Positions 31,344 to 39,863 of a DNA stretch of 64,000 nucleotides are shown piece after piece; position 1 is the stretch's first letter, and every line of letters starts with the position of its first letter. A program made the translations under genes and the position numbers. Source of the DNA: Spirosoma taeanense (GTDB lineage Bacteria > Bacteroidota > Bacteroidia > Cytophagales > Spirosomataceae); the NCBI RefSeq assembly GCF_013127955.1, contig NZ_CP053435.1:3318501-3382500 (forward strand), read 5' to 3'. The notes under the pieces were generated by a model that was not told where the DNA came from, made no database searches, and was given only the letters and a program-made list of their open reading frames with translations.

Positions 31344-34271
31344 ATGAGAACCCGACTGTTTACGCTGCTTTTTGCTTTCAATACGCTGCTGGTAACGGCC
31401 CAGACCTTACCCATTCTTAATCAGAATCCCACTCGTCTGAAGTGGTACCGGCTTACCACCCCTCACTTCCGGGTACTGTACCCGATGGGTTTCGACTCAA
31501 CGGCCCAGCGGACGGCCCAGCGGCTCGAAAGTCTGTACGAACCTGTTAGTGCCTCGCTCGGCCGGAAGCCCCGGCCAATCTCGGTGCTGTTGCAGAATCA
31601 GACGACCAGCAGTAACGGCTTCGTTACGCTCTACCCGCGCCGGTCTGAGTTTTTTGCGATTCCTCCGCAGGACCCCGGTCTGCTCGGTACGTTCGACTGG
31701 CTCGATCTGCTGGCTGTACACGAATTCCGGCATGTCGTTCAGAATGACAAGGCGCTCCAGCATTACGGTCGGGTGCTGTATACGCTGCTTGGTAATACGG
31801 GCCTGTATTTTCCCCTGCTCACAGTTCCAGACTGGTTTGCCGAAGGCGACGCGGTCAGTACCGAAACCCTCCTGAGCCGCAGCGGACGCGGCCGGATTCC
31901 CAATTTTGATCTGGGTATGCGGGCAAACCTGCTGGCCGGTCGCCGGTTCAGCTATCCCAAGGCGGTCGGCGGCTCGTATCGGGATAACGTGCCGGATCAT
32001 TACGTGCTGGGCTATTTCCTGACGACCTACCTCAAACAGACGAACGGCCCCGATGTCTGGAGCCGGATTCTGGACCGCAACTACCGCCGGTTTCCCTGGC
32101 CCTTCGCCTTTTCGGCCAGCATCCGTGAAGAGACGGGCCTGCGAACGGAAGCGCTCTACCAGAAGACGATGGACGACCTGACGGAAACCTGGCAGAAACA
32201 GCAGCAACAATTGTCGATTACGCCCGCTACGACCTTTCCGGTGAAAGGGGAACGGAATGTTTTTACCAATTACCAGCACCCACAGTTTCTGACCGATTCG
32301 ACGGTTTTATGCGTAAAAAGCGGTCTGGGCGATACGCCCCGGCTGGTGCTGCTGAACCGGCAGGAAACAGAAGAAAAGGTTTTTGTGCAGGGGTTTCCGA
32401 ATGATCCGGACCTGCTTTCGGCAACACCGCAGAAAGTCTGCTGGATAGAGTACGGCTACGACCCGCGCTGGCGTCAGCGGATCTATTCCAACATTCGCCT
32501 GCTTGATTTAGCAACGGGTCAGCTCACCCGACTTACCCACCGCACCCGCTATACGGCAGCCGCCCTCTCGCCCGATAACCAAAAACTGATTGTGGTTGAA
32601 ACGACCGATCAGGCCCGCACGCGCCTGCTGGTGCTGGATGCCCGGACGGGAGCTATTTTAAAAACGCTGGCCAATCCTGACAATGAATTTTATCTGCACC
32701 CCCGCTGGCAGGCCGACAACCGGACTATCGTGGCCGTTGCGTTGAAAGGCGGGCAGAAAACCATTCAACTGCTCGATACGGGAACGGGACTTCGCACCGA
32801 TCTGCTGCCCCGGGCCAACGAAAACCTGAGCCATCCGCAGCCTTGGGGCAATTACGTACTTTATAATTCACCCCGCTCGGGCATCGACAATATCTACGCG
32901 GTAAATGTTCAGACCCGGCAAATCTATCAGGTTACGTCGCGCCCCCTGGCGGCTTACCACGCAGCCGTGTCTCCATCGGCAACTCGTCTGGCGTTTGAGG
33001 ATTTTGCCGCCACCGGCTATCGCATTGCCGATATGCCCCTGACCCCGGCCAACTGGCAACCCGTTGAGCCAAATCCGGCTGGGCGCCAGCCTGTTCAGCC
33101 CGTGCGCTATTTTGGCTCGCTGCCCCAGTTAGAGGCTGGTGCAGTTCTGGGACGCCGGATTCTGGCCGATTCCCTGCCAGCTGCCCGGCCCTATACCCCT
33201 ACCCGCTACCGCCGGTTTACAAACGCCATCAATATCTATAGCTGGGGGCCAACTATAAGCAGCACCGGTCAGGCACTATCGGTGGGTATAGCCTCGCAGG
33301 ACTTGCTCAGCACGACGCAAATCAGCGTTGGGTACACCTATAATCAGGCCGAACGAACCGGTAATGCCTATTCCCTGCTCAGCTATCAGGGACTTTACCC
33401 GATCATTGACCTGAGTTTCCAGCGCGGTAATCGCAATTCGTCGGTCTACATCGACCGGGTGTTCCCGGCCGACAGTCTACGCTCCGACCGCTGGCAGTAC
33501 AACCAGCTCACAGCGGGGGTCCGGCTGCCGGTTAATTTCACGCAATCGAAATATGCTCAGTCGGCATCGGTTTCGGGGTACTACAACTACCTGTCGGTGA
33601 GCGGCTACGACCTGCCGATTCGCAGCCTTTCGGAAGTAGGTAGTGCGGGGGCACTCAGCGCCATGACGTATGGCTTTAGCTATCAGCGGCTCCTGCGGCA
33701 AAGCAAACGCGACGTCGGCCCGCGCTGGGGTCAGTCTCTATCGGCCACGTACCGCAACACACCGTTTGGTGGGGCACTCCAGGCCGAACAGTGGGGCATT
33801 CAGGGCAACTTGTTTTTTCCGGGTCTGGCCAAACACCATTCCTTACGGTTGCGGGCGGGCTATCAGGAGCAGTCGCGCGGTACGTATCGCTTTCAGCCGG
33901 TGGTTTTTTATCCTCGAGGACAGCCTTACGTAAGCGACGACCAGATTACGGTCGGCAGCGCCGAATACCGCTTTCCGGTGGCCGATATGCACTGGGCGCT
34001 CGGCCGCTGGCTTTATATACAGCGCATCAAAGCTGCTGGTTTTTACGACTACGCTCAGGGCAAGAGTACGCTACAGGTGCTTGACGTGTATGGGCGACTG
34101 CGCGGGTATCAGGACCGCACCCGCTCATACCAGACGGCCGGTTTGGATGTATCATTTGTCTTCAACGCGCTGCGGGTACGTACTCCTCTTGAACTGGGCG
34201 CACGTAGTATTTATAATCTCACAACCGGTCAGTGGCTGGTACAGCCATTAATCATTGACATTGGCTTCTAA
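31344..34271 (+). CDS. Surface protein with HExxH peptidase-like domain, TolB-type propeller and outer-membrane barrel
   Basis: A 975-aa envelope protein. Residues 1-20 are a signal peptide ending VTAQ (ATG at 31344 chosen for this reason; an upstream in-frame ATG adds an unneeded leader). Residues 30-290 resemble a gluzincin peptidase domain: HEFRH at 126-130 and WFAEGDA at 164-170, whose Glu would be the third zinc ligand. Residues about 300-600 contain TolB/WD40-like propeller repeats (LSPDNQKLIVVE, YNSPRSGIDNIYAVN). The last 350 residues alternate hydrophobic and polar positions and end QPLIIDIGF, like a beta-barrel closing strand with terminal Phe. The zinc residues look complete, so proteolysis is possible. 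Substrate unknown; barrel assignment is inference. Confidence 0.85.
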   Translation: MRTRLFTLLFAFNTLLVTAQTLPILNQNPTRLKWYRLTTPHFRVLYPMGFDSTAQRTAQRLESLYEPVSASLGRKPRPISVLLQNQTTSSNGFVTLYPRRSEFFAIPPQDPGLLGTFDWLDLLAVHEFRHVVQNDKALQHYGRVLYTLLGNTGLYFPLLTVPDWFAEGDAVSTETLLSRSGRGRIPNFDLGMRANLLAGRRFSYPKAVGGSYRDNVPDHYVLGYFLTTYLKQTNGPDVWSRILDRNYRRFPWPFAFSASIREETGLRTEALYQKTMDDLTETWQKQQQQLSITPATTFPVKGERNVFTNYQHPQFLTDSTVLCVKSGLGDTPRLVLLNRQETEEKVFVQGFPNDPDLLSATPQKVCWIEYGYDPRWRQRIYSNIRLLDLATGQLTRLTHRTRYTAAALSPDNQKLIVVETTDQARTRLLVLDARTGAILKTLANPDNEFYLHPRWQADNRTIVAVALKGGQKTIQLLDTGTGLRTDLLPRANENLSHPQPWGNYVLYNSPRSGIDNIYAVNVQTRQIYQVTSRPLAAYHAAVSPSATRLAFEDFAATGYRIADMPLTPANWQPVEPNPAGRQPVQPVRYFGSLPQLEAGAVLGRRILADSLPAARPYTPTRYRRFTNAINIYSWGPTISSTGQALSVGIASQDLLSTTQISVGYTYNQAERTGNAYSLLSYQGLYPIIDLSFQRGNRNSSVYIDRVFPADSLRSDRWQYNQLTAGVRLPVNFTQSKYAQSASVSGYYNYLSVSGYDLPIRSLSEVGSAGALSAMTYGFSYQRLLRQSKRDVGPRWGQSLSATYRNTPFGGALQAEQWGIQGNLFFPGLAKHHSLRLRAGYQEQSRGTYRFQPVVFYPRGQPYVSDDQITVGSAEYRFPVADMHWALGRWLYIQRIKAAGFYDYAQGKSTLQVLDVYGRLRGYQDRTRSYQTAGLDVSFVFNALRVRTPLELGARSIYNLTTGQWLVQPLIIDIGF

Positions 34272-34580
34272 AACAAACAAGGGCAATGAGGAACCTGAAT
34301 CAATTGGTTTACGAAAAGATAGGAAACTGTCCGGTAAAACCAGACCAACTCTGTGTTCTCCAATCCATTGGGTGAGTATCCAAATTACAGCAGCTTACTT
34401 ATAGCCTGACCCGCCCGGCGCAGGGCCTGCTCAATCAATCTCTTTATGACGGCGGGCGTTGCAACGCACCTGAGAAAAACGCTTCGACTGGCTATCACTA
34501 ACTCACCCCGCCGGACAGGAGCCGCTAATGGTGCTGGCCCGTTTTAATGTTTGAACCGGCGTATTGGAAACCTGGAGGAA
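34272..34580. other. Intergenic sequence with no supported gene
   Basis: This 309-bp stretch follows the propeller-barrel gene. Minus-strand frames give short open segments (for example a 50-codon frame ending QALRRAGQAISKLL) broken by stops; no family is recognisable. It may be decayed coding sequence. Confidence 0.3.
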
Positions 34581-34682
34581 CTAAGTCGGGAGATAGGCCT
34601 TGGGGTCGCCGAGCGCAACCAACGAGCTGTCAAAGTGCATTGGAGTTTCACCGTGGCGACTGCGGAAGCCAAACTCTTCCAT
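34581..34682 (-). CDS. Possible 33-aa small protein or gene remnant
   Basis: An ATG at 34682 opens a frame of 33 codons, starting MEEFGFRSRHGETPMHFDSS and ending AYLPT before a TAG at 34581-34583. RHGET recalls the histidine-phosphatase (phosphoglycerate mutase-like) N-terminal motif, and the following DSSLVALG is loosely like its DSPLTxxG block, but about ten intervening residues are missing. It may be a relic rather than a working gene. Its first three codons and 5' leader form one arm of a perfect inverted repeat. Confidence 0.3.
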   Translation of the reverse strand: MEEFGFRSRHGETPMHFDSSLVALGDPKAYLPT

Positions 34683-34743
34683 TTTAATTCTTATGTCAAC
34701 CCGGTTTGTGAACCGGGTTGACATAAGAATTAAAATGGAAGAG
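34674..34743. repeat. Perfect 33-bp inverted repeat with 4-nt loop
   Basis: Bases 34674-34706 are the exact reverse complement of 34711-34743, with loop tgtg. The outer arm is AT-rich (cttccattttaattctta), the inner part GC-rich (caacccggtt). No T-run follows either arm, so it does not look like an ordinary terminator. Each arm contains an ATGGAAGAG; only the minus-strand copy leads into an open frame. Confidence 0.9.
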
Positions 34744-34804
34744 CACTAGGCTGGACGTAAAGACGAAAGAAAACAGATTCAGTAACAGTAACTTATTCGT
34801 AGCT

Positions 34805-34812
34805 TAGATTTG
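34805..34812 (+). promoter_or_regulatory. -7 promoter element of the DUF3575 gene
   Basis: TAGATTTG is an exact TAnnTTTG match, 23 nt before the ATG at 34836. No good -33 element is visible. Confidence 0.45.
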
Positions 34813-34835
34813 CATTATAAAGTTACATATATCCT

Positions 34836-35447
34836 ATGTCTCTTTTTTCCGTTTATCGGATCCCATTAGCTTGCGCAGGGCTACTGATAGGACTTGCCGG
34901 GGCAGAGGCTCAGGACGCCACCCGATTATGGAGCCGTCCCAACCTCCTGAAAACAAATCTTCTGGCTCCTGTATCGCTGTTTTACGAACGGGCCTTATCG
35001 CGACGGTCTGCTATTCGATTCAGTTCACGATGGTTGAAACTCCCCCAAGGATATGGTGAGGACAAGGCCTTTGTTAATGCCACGCTGGAAGGGAAAATCT
35101 ACACCGCATCGCTCACCCGGTTAGCTGCGAAAGCCCACCCAACGGGAATTTTTATAAACCCCTACCTGAAAGCCCGATCCATGCAGTACGTACAACGAGT
35201 AGGTTATGGCACCAATAAAACAGGCGATTTGGATGAGATAAAGGTTAACTCCATTGGTTTAGGCCTAACAATTGGTTATCAATGGGTAAGTCGCCGAGGA
35301 TTTGTAATAGAGCTGTTCAACGGGGCGGGTGCATTTCCTATTCAAGACGTTCAGCATACCTTACGGTACGGTACAGTCATAGCAGACGTAGGTGACTACC
35401 TCAATCTTGATATTCGTTCGGGCATTAGTTTGGGTTATGCTTTTTAG
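34836..35447 (+). CDS. DUF3575-type outer-membrane beta-barrel protein
   Basis: A 203-aa small barrel protein. Residues 1-25 are a signal peptide ending AEAQ. The first strand follows at LLKTNLLAPVSLFYERAL, the typical DUF3575 opening (K-T-N-L/LxxP...YE). Later strands include GKIYTASLTRLA, GIFINPYLKARSM and SIGLGLTIGYQWVSRRGFVIELFNGAG, ending RSGISLGYAF with a C-terminal Phe for outer-membrane assembly. The function is unknown; such proteins resemble OmpW/OmpA-like barrels. It has its own -7 element and stands between a long hairpin and a decayed dehydrogenase gene. Confidence 0.85.
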   Translation: MSLFSVYRIPLACAGLLIGLAGAEAQDATRLWSRPNLLKTNLLAPVSLFYERALSRRSAIRFSSRWLKLPQGYGEDKAFVNATLEGKIYTASLTRLAAKAHPTGIFINPYLKARSMQYVQRVGYGTNKTGDLDEIKVNSIGLGLTIGYQWVSRRGFVIELFNGAGAFPIQDVQHTLRYGTVIADVGDYLNLDIRSGISLGYAF

Positions 35448-35467
35448 GTTATTTAGCCATTTACTAA

Positions 35468-35709
35468 CTAGACGGCGGCATTATCAACGTAGCGTCGTCA
35501 GGGTCGTCCCAGACAAACCCGTTTATTGCCACCTACTACGCCAGTAAAGCATTTGTGCTGAGTTTTCCGAAACGATGCACGGAGAATACCAGCACAGAGT
35601 CAGCCCGGCAACGGCTATCTGTCCCGGCAATACCGACACTGGTTTCCAGACGGAGGCCAATGCCGACTCGTCGGAAACCGTGGCCCGGCCGCGCACCAAA
35701 ACAGCTTAA
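35468..35709 (+). pseudogene. Short-chain dehydrogenase/reductase gene fragment with frameshift
   Basis: Frame 1 from 35468 reads GGIINVASSGSSQTNPF then IATYYASKAFVLSF, the SDR catalytic Ser and Tyr-x-x-x-Lys region. At 35564-35567 one T is missing from a TTTT run; in the shifted frame the text continues SETMHGEYQ and ATAICPGNTDTGFQTEAN, the SDR CPG-T-TGF block, and stops at 35707-35709. The N-terminal NAD-binding half (TGxxxGIG) is absent upstream; a stop lies just before 35468. The piece is therefore both truncated and frameshifted. The SDR match is from motif knowledge; the lost base is inference from the alignment. Confidence 0.8.
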
Positions 35710-35843
35710 GTAACATATGCTGCCAAAATGAATTTCTCTTTACGTAACTGTTATATAATCGCAATCTCCGGTTTAGCCGGACGGTCAGGTAGATGACGTA
35801 TTCAATACGTTTAGCACCTGGCTACCAACATTACGCTGGAAAC
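35710..35843. other. Intergenic tail after the SDR remnant
   Basis: About 130 bp with a tccggtttagccgga-type small hairpin near 35766-35781 and no open frame of note. Confidence 0.3.
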
Positions 35844-35884
35844 GCAATTCCCCGCTGACGCATCAATCGTTAGCGGGGAATTGC
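35844..35884 (-). terminator. Terminator hairpin of the ABC exporter operon
   Basis: Bases 35844-35860 pair with 35868-35884 (17 bp with one G-U), 7-nt loop, GC-rich core ccccgct. It lies 18 bp after the permease stop on the minus strand. Confidence 0.75.
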
Positions 35885-35901
35885 AAATGTAACGGAATAG
35901 C

Positions 35902-37227
35902 TTAGCCTTTATAAAACACCCATTTTGACAGCTCGCGGTACGACACCTTCTTGCCATACATCAGGATACCTACGCGGTAGATGCGGGCCGCTATCCAGGT
36001 GGTGCCAATAAAGCCCAGAACCAGTAGAACCATCGATAGGGCCAACTCCCAGCCCGGCACGCCAAACGGAATCCGGACCATCATCACGATGGGAGAGGTC
36101 AGCGGAATCATCGACGTCCAGAACGCCATCGGACCGTCGGGGTCGCGGACCACAAACTGCGAAAACGCAATGGCGGCAATGATCGGGATTGTAATAGGAA
36201 ACATGAACTGCTGCGTTTCTGTCTCATTGTCAACGGCCGCGCCCACGGCGCCGAATAAGGCGCTGTACAACAGATAGCCACCCAGGAAATAAAACAGGAA
36301 ACAGGCAATAATCAGCGGAATGTTGAGCGTTTCGACCGCCTTGAAAAAATCAGCGACGGGGTTGTCGGCAGTGGCCATTTTGCGCTGGACCTCCTGCTGA
36401 CCCGGCATGGCATTCATGCGGGTCGTCATAGCTGCCTGCGCCGACTCCTGCGGCCGCCCGATAATACTCGACCCAACCGTCAGCAGGCCAATCGTCAGGA
36501 AAATCCAGAGCAGAAACTGCGTCAGCCCCACCAGCGCAACGCCAATTATCTTACCAAGCATCAGCTGAAACGGCTTCACCGACGAAATAATTACCTCCAC
36601 AATCCGGTTGGTCTTTTCTTCCATAACGCCCCGCATCACCTGCGTACCATAAATCAGCACGGAAATATAAATCAGCATGGCGCAGATGCCGCCGATGATG
36701 GTCGTGGCAATGGAGTTGCTACTCTTCTCACCTTCGGCGCTCAGGCTGATCGTCTGCGCGTCTACGTTGATCTTGGCATCTTCAATGATTTTTTGCGTAA
36801 TGCCCGCCTGTTCCAGCTTGATCGTCTCAATTTCCTTGGAGATGGCCCGTTCAATATTGCTCTGAAGCGCCAGACTCACGCTTTTCTCGGCAAAAATCTG
36901 GACAGTTTTCGGGCGGTCGATCACGTCCTGGGGTATAAACACCAGCGCGTCGTACCCCTGCTTCACAAATTCTTTCTTGGCTGTTGCCAGCGATTGCTTC
37001 GGATAAGAATAAACCGTTTCATCGCTGTTTTTAAACTTTCCGGCAAAGCGGCCGCTCTCATCCACAACGGCTACTTTTTTCTGGTCGATCGAGCTGATGG
37101 CGGCCCAGCCGATAATGGCGTAGAACGCAAAAATCAGCATCGGCCCCAGAATCGTCATGATGATAAACGACTTCTTACGTACCCGTACCAGATATTCGCG
37201 CTTGATAATCAGGAAAATTGTATGCAT
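35902..37227 (-). CDS. ABC transporter permease, ABC-2/NatB type
   Basis: A 441-aa membrane subunit of an efflux-type ABC transporter. One helix at about 22-44 (KKSFIIMTILGPMLIFAFYAII) is followed by a large extracytoplasmic domain (about 50-185) and then five helices in the second half. VMRGVMEEKTNRIVEVIISSVKPFQLMLGKI is the conserved ABC-2 coupling segment. The layout matches NatB, the Na+ exporter permease of Bacillus subtilis, but substrate identity is not proved by sequence. It follows its ATPase gene by 78 bp and is followed by a terminator, so the two genes are an operon. Confidence 0.92.
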   Translation of the reverse strand: MHTIFLIIKREYLVRVRKKSFIIMTILGPMLIFAFYAIIGWAAISSIDQKKVAVVDESGRFAGKFKNSDETVYSYPKQSLATAKKEFVKQGYDALVFIPQDVIDRPKTVQIFAEKSVSLALQSNIERAISKEIETIKLEQAGITQKIIEDAKINVDAQTISLSAEGEKSSNSIATTIIGGICAMLIYISVLIYGTQVMRGVMEEKTNRIVEVIISSVKPFQLMLGKIIGVALVGLTQFLLWIFLTIGLLTVGSSIIGRPQESAQAAMTTRMNAMPGQQEVQRKMATADNPVADFFKAVETLNIPLIIACFLFYFLGGYLLYSALFGAVGAAVDNETETQQFMFPITIPIIAAIAFSQFVVRDPDGPMAFWTSMIPLTSPIVMMVRIPFGVPGWELALSMVLLVLGFIGTTWIAARIYRVGILMYGKKVSYRELSKWVFYKG

Positions 37228-37305
37228 TTCATGGGTTGCACAGCAGGACTGCGCCGGTTAAGTGAGTTTACGATCAAATTACTCGTTGGATTTCGGGCCT
37301 TGTAA

Positions 37306-38223
37306 TTACGTTGTTGGCACCTCGCCGACGGCCTGAATAAAGATGTCGTTCATACTTGGGATGTTCTCTCCAAACGACCGAACAGCCACGCGGTCGAGCA
37401 GCAGGCAAATGAGGTCGTTAACGGCCGCATCGGGCGGAATCCGGATATCGGTACGCAGGAATCCGTCTTCGACCGGGGTGGTTTTCAGCATGTCGAAGGC
37501 GGGGGGAAGGTCGCCCAGGGCGCCCTGGTACTCGACATGATAGGTATGCGTTTTGAACTGCTCCTTGATGGCCCGCTTTGGCCCATCGAGTACCTTATGC
37601 GACCGGTTGATGAGTGCGATATGATCGCAGAGTTCCTCAACAGATTCCATTCGGTGGGTAGAGAAAATAATCGTCTTGCCCCGGTCCCGAAGTTCCAGAA
37701 TCTCGTCCTTGATGAGGTTGGCGTTGATGGGGTCGAAACCTGAAAACGGCTCATCCAGAATAATCAGGTCGGGCTCGTGCATCACCGTGGCCACAAACTG
37801 TACCTTCTGCTGCATACCTTTGGAAAGGTCTTCTACGTGTTTGTTCCACCAGGTTTTGATGTCGAACTTAACGAACCACGTTTTCAGCTTTTCCATAGCC
37901 TGCTTCTCGCTCAGGCCTTTGAGCTGGGCCAGATAAAGGAGCTGTTCGCCAACCTTCATTTTCTTGTACAGACCGCGCTCTTCGGGCAGGTAACCAATGC
38001 GCTTGATATGGCTGGGATTAAGCCGCTCACCGGCCAGAATGACCTCGCCCTCGTCGGGGGCCGTAATCTGATTGATAATCCGGATCAGGGAGGTTTTACC
38101 CGCACCGTTGGGACCGAGCAAACCGAAGATGCTGCCCTGCGGGACAGTCAGACTGACGTCGTCCAAAGCCCGGTGTTCGGCGTATTGTTTAACAATGTGG
38201 CGGGTTTCGAGAATTGAACTCAT
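37306..38223 (-). CDS. ABC transporter ATP-binding protein, NatA type
   Basis: A 305-aa ATPase subunit paired with the downstream permease. Walker A is LGPNGAGKTSLIRII (about 34-48), the signature is LSKGMQQKVQFVATVMHEP, Walker B LIILDEPFSGFDP, and the switch His is in FSTHRMESVEEL. The approximately 80-residue C-terminal extension after the NBD is characteristic of DrrA/NatA-type exporters. Upstream, CCAAACTA at 38261-38268 (TAGTTTGG on the minus strand, 7 of 8 to the -7 consensus) is a candidate promoter. Confidence 0.94.
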   Translation of the reverse strand: MSSILETRHIVKQYAEHRALDDVSLTVPQGSIFGLLGPNGAGKTSLIRIINQITAPDEGEVILAGERLNPSHIKRIGYLPEERGLYKKMKVGEQLLYLAQLKGLSEKQAMEKLKTWFVKFDIKTWWNKHVEDLSKGMQQKVQFVATVMHEPDLIILDEPFSGFDPINANLIKDEILELRDRGKTIIFSTHRMESVEELCDHIALINRSHKVLDGPKRAIKEQFKTHTYHVEYQGALGDLPPAFDMLKTTPVEDGFLRTDIRIPPDAAVNDLICLLLDRVAVRSFGENIPSMNDIFIQAVGEVPTT

Positions 38224-38334
38224 TTAGTTTAGGAGTGTAGTTGATGCGCCTGCAATAATACCAAACTACAGACTTCTGCTGCGCAACACCAACTAATTAC
38301 GGATGAACAGCTAAACCGCCGTACAGACGGTTAG

Positions 38335-38363
38335 AAAAAAACCACAACCTACTCAAGTTGTGG
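38335..38363 (-). terminator. Terminator of the symporter gene
   Basis: On the minus strand a 7-bp stem (38342-38348 with 38357-38363, ccacaac/gttgtgg) is followed directly by a run of seven T residues (38335-38341 read as A on plus). It is 49 bp after the symporter stop. Confidence 0.75.
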
Positions 38364-38411
38364 CTAAAGCAACTATAAGAATTGTCTGCTCGGCCAATTC
38401 CAGCCTTCCAA

Positions 38412-39656
38412 TCAGGCGGTGATCTCTTCCGAATCCACCGGTTGAGTGCGGAATTCGCCTTCCCATTTTGAAATCACGCAGGTAGCCACGGCATTACCGG
38501 CTACGCTCGTGGCGCTACGTCCCATATCCAGCACCTGATCAATACCGAGCAGCAGCGCCAGCCCTTCGATGGGTAGATTGAACAGCGACATGGTGCCGGC
38601 AATAACCACCAGCGACGCTCTCGGCACACCGGCAATTCCCTTGGAGGTAATCATCAGCGTCAGCATCATCGTGATCTGCTGCTCAATGCTCAGCGGAACC
38701 CCGTAAGCCTGCGCGATGAAGGCCGTAGCAAACGTCATGTAAAGCATGGATCCATCAAGGTTGAAGGAATACCCCAGCGGCAGCACGAACGAAATAATCC
38801 GCTCCGAACAGCCAAACCTGCGCAGAGCCTCAATCGTCTGCGGAAACGAAGCCTCCGAACTGGCCGTACTGAACGACAAAATAATGGCCGACCGAACTTC
38901 TTTCAGCAGAGCCAGGTAGGGAATGCGGACGACCAGGCAAATCAGGGTTAGCACCACAAACACAAAGAAAATCAGTCCACCAAAGAAGCAAAGAATCAGG
39001 TAGGCATAGCCCGCCAGGATGCCCAGTCCCTGCTGCGCCACAACGGCCGCAATGGCACCCAGGACGCCAAAGGGTGCAAACGCCATCACGTAGCTCGTTA
39101 CCTTAAACATGATATGCGACAGGGCATCAAGCGCTTTGATCATGATCTTGCCCTGTGCCCCAATAGACCCTACGGCAATACCGAAGAAGATACTGAAGAC
39201 CACAATCTGGAGGATTTCATTAGTGGCCAGGGCATCCACAAAACTCGTCGGGACGATGTGCGTAATAAAATTGTCGAACGTCAGTTTCTGCACCTCAACG
39301 CCTGTGTCGGTTCCTTTGGGGGGCAGCGGCAGGCTCATGACTTCGCCGGGCTTCATGACATTAACAACCAGCAGCCCCACGACCAGCGATAGAATCGTAG
39401 CGAAATAAAAATAAGCCAGCGTCTTCAGACCAATCCGACCGACGGTGCCAAAATCACCAAGTTTGGCAATACCTACCACGAGCGTAGCGAATACCAGCGG
39501 CCCGATAATCATCTTGATCAGTCGAAGAAAAATCTTGGACAGGATATTCAGATCGGTGCCGGAGAAACCAGAGTCTGTGGCCGGAAACAGATAACCGATC
39601 AGAATGCCGAGCACCATGCCCAGAAAAATGCGGGTTGTCAGATTGGGGAGTTTCAT
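38412..39656 (-). CDS. Dicarboxylate/amino acid:cation symporter (DAACS family)
   Basis: Inner-membrane secondary transporter, 414 aa, that takes up glutamate, aspartate or C4-dicarboxylates with Na+ or H+. It has about eight helices and two re-entrant hairpins. The serine-rich hairpin is FSTASSEASFPQTIEAL; the second half holds FVLPLGYSFNLDGSMLYMTFATAFIAQ (NxDG substrate/cation motif) and LMITSKGIAGVPRASLVVI (hairpin 2), then LGIDQVLDMGRSATSVAGNAVAT with the conserved substrate-binding Asp and the NVxGN-like motif. It is a single-gene unit with a well-formed promoter and terminator. Confidence 0.95.
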   Translation of the reverse strand: MKLPNLTTRIFLGMVLGILIGYLFPATDSGFSGTDLNILSKIFLRLIKMIIGPLVFATLVVGIAKLGDFGTVGRIGLKTLAYFYFATILSLVVGLLVVNVMKPGEVMSLPLPPKGTDTGVEVQKLTFDNFITHIVPTSFVDALATNEILQIVVFSIFFGIAVGSIGAQGKIMIKALDALSHIMFKVTSYVMAFAPFGVLGAIAAVVAQQGLGILAGYAYLILCFFGGLIFFVFVVLTLICLVVRIPYLALLKEVRSAIILSFSTASSEASFPQTIEALRRFGCSERIISFVLPLGYSFNLDGSMLYMTFATAFIAQAYGVPLSIEQQITMMLTLMITSKGIAGVPRASLVVIAGTMSLFNLPIEGLALLLGIDQVLDMGRSATSVAGNAVATCVISKWEGEFRTQPVDSEEITA

Positions 39657-39682
39657 GCAGTCGGTTTAAAAAGCCGTACTGA

Positions 39683-39713
39683 CAAAAGTAACGGAATCCA
39701 CCCAGTTCGGAAA
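39683..39713 (-). promoter_or_regulatory. Promoter of the DAACS symporter gene
   Basis: On the minus strand TACTTTTG (39690 to 39683) is an exact -7 element. TTTC (39713 to 39710), one mismatch from TTTG, lies 19 bp upstream. The ATG is 26 nt downstream of the -7 element. Confidence 0.6.
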
Positions 39714-39863
39714 GAGTCCGGCCCGAAACCATACCAGAAACAGACGCTCGTTTGTTTATACCCGAAAAGCCGCAACTCGCACTCGTTTTTTGCAATAGTT
39801 AGTTACATAGTGTAATATGCAGTTTGGTTGGTGACCGTTCACTCAATAACGGCGGGGCCGTTT

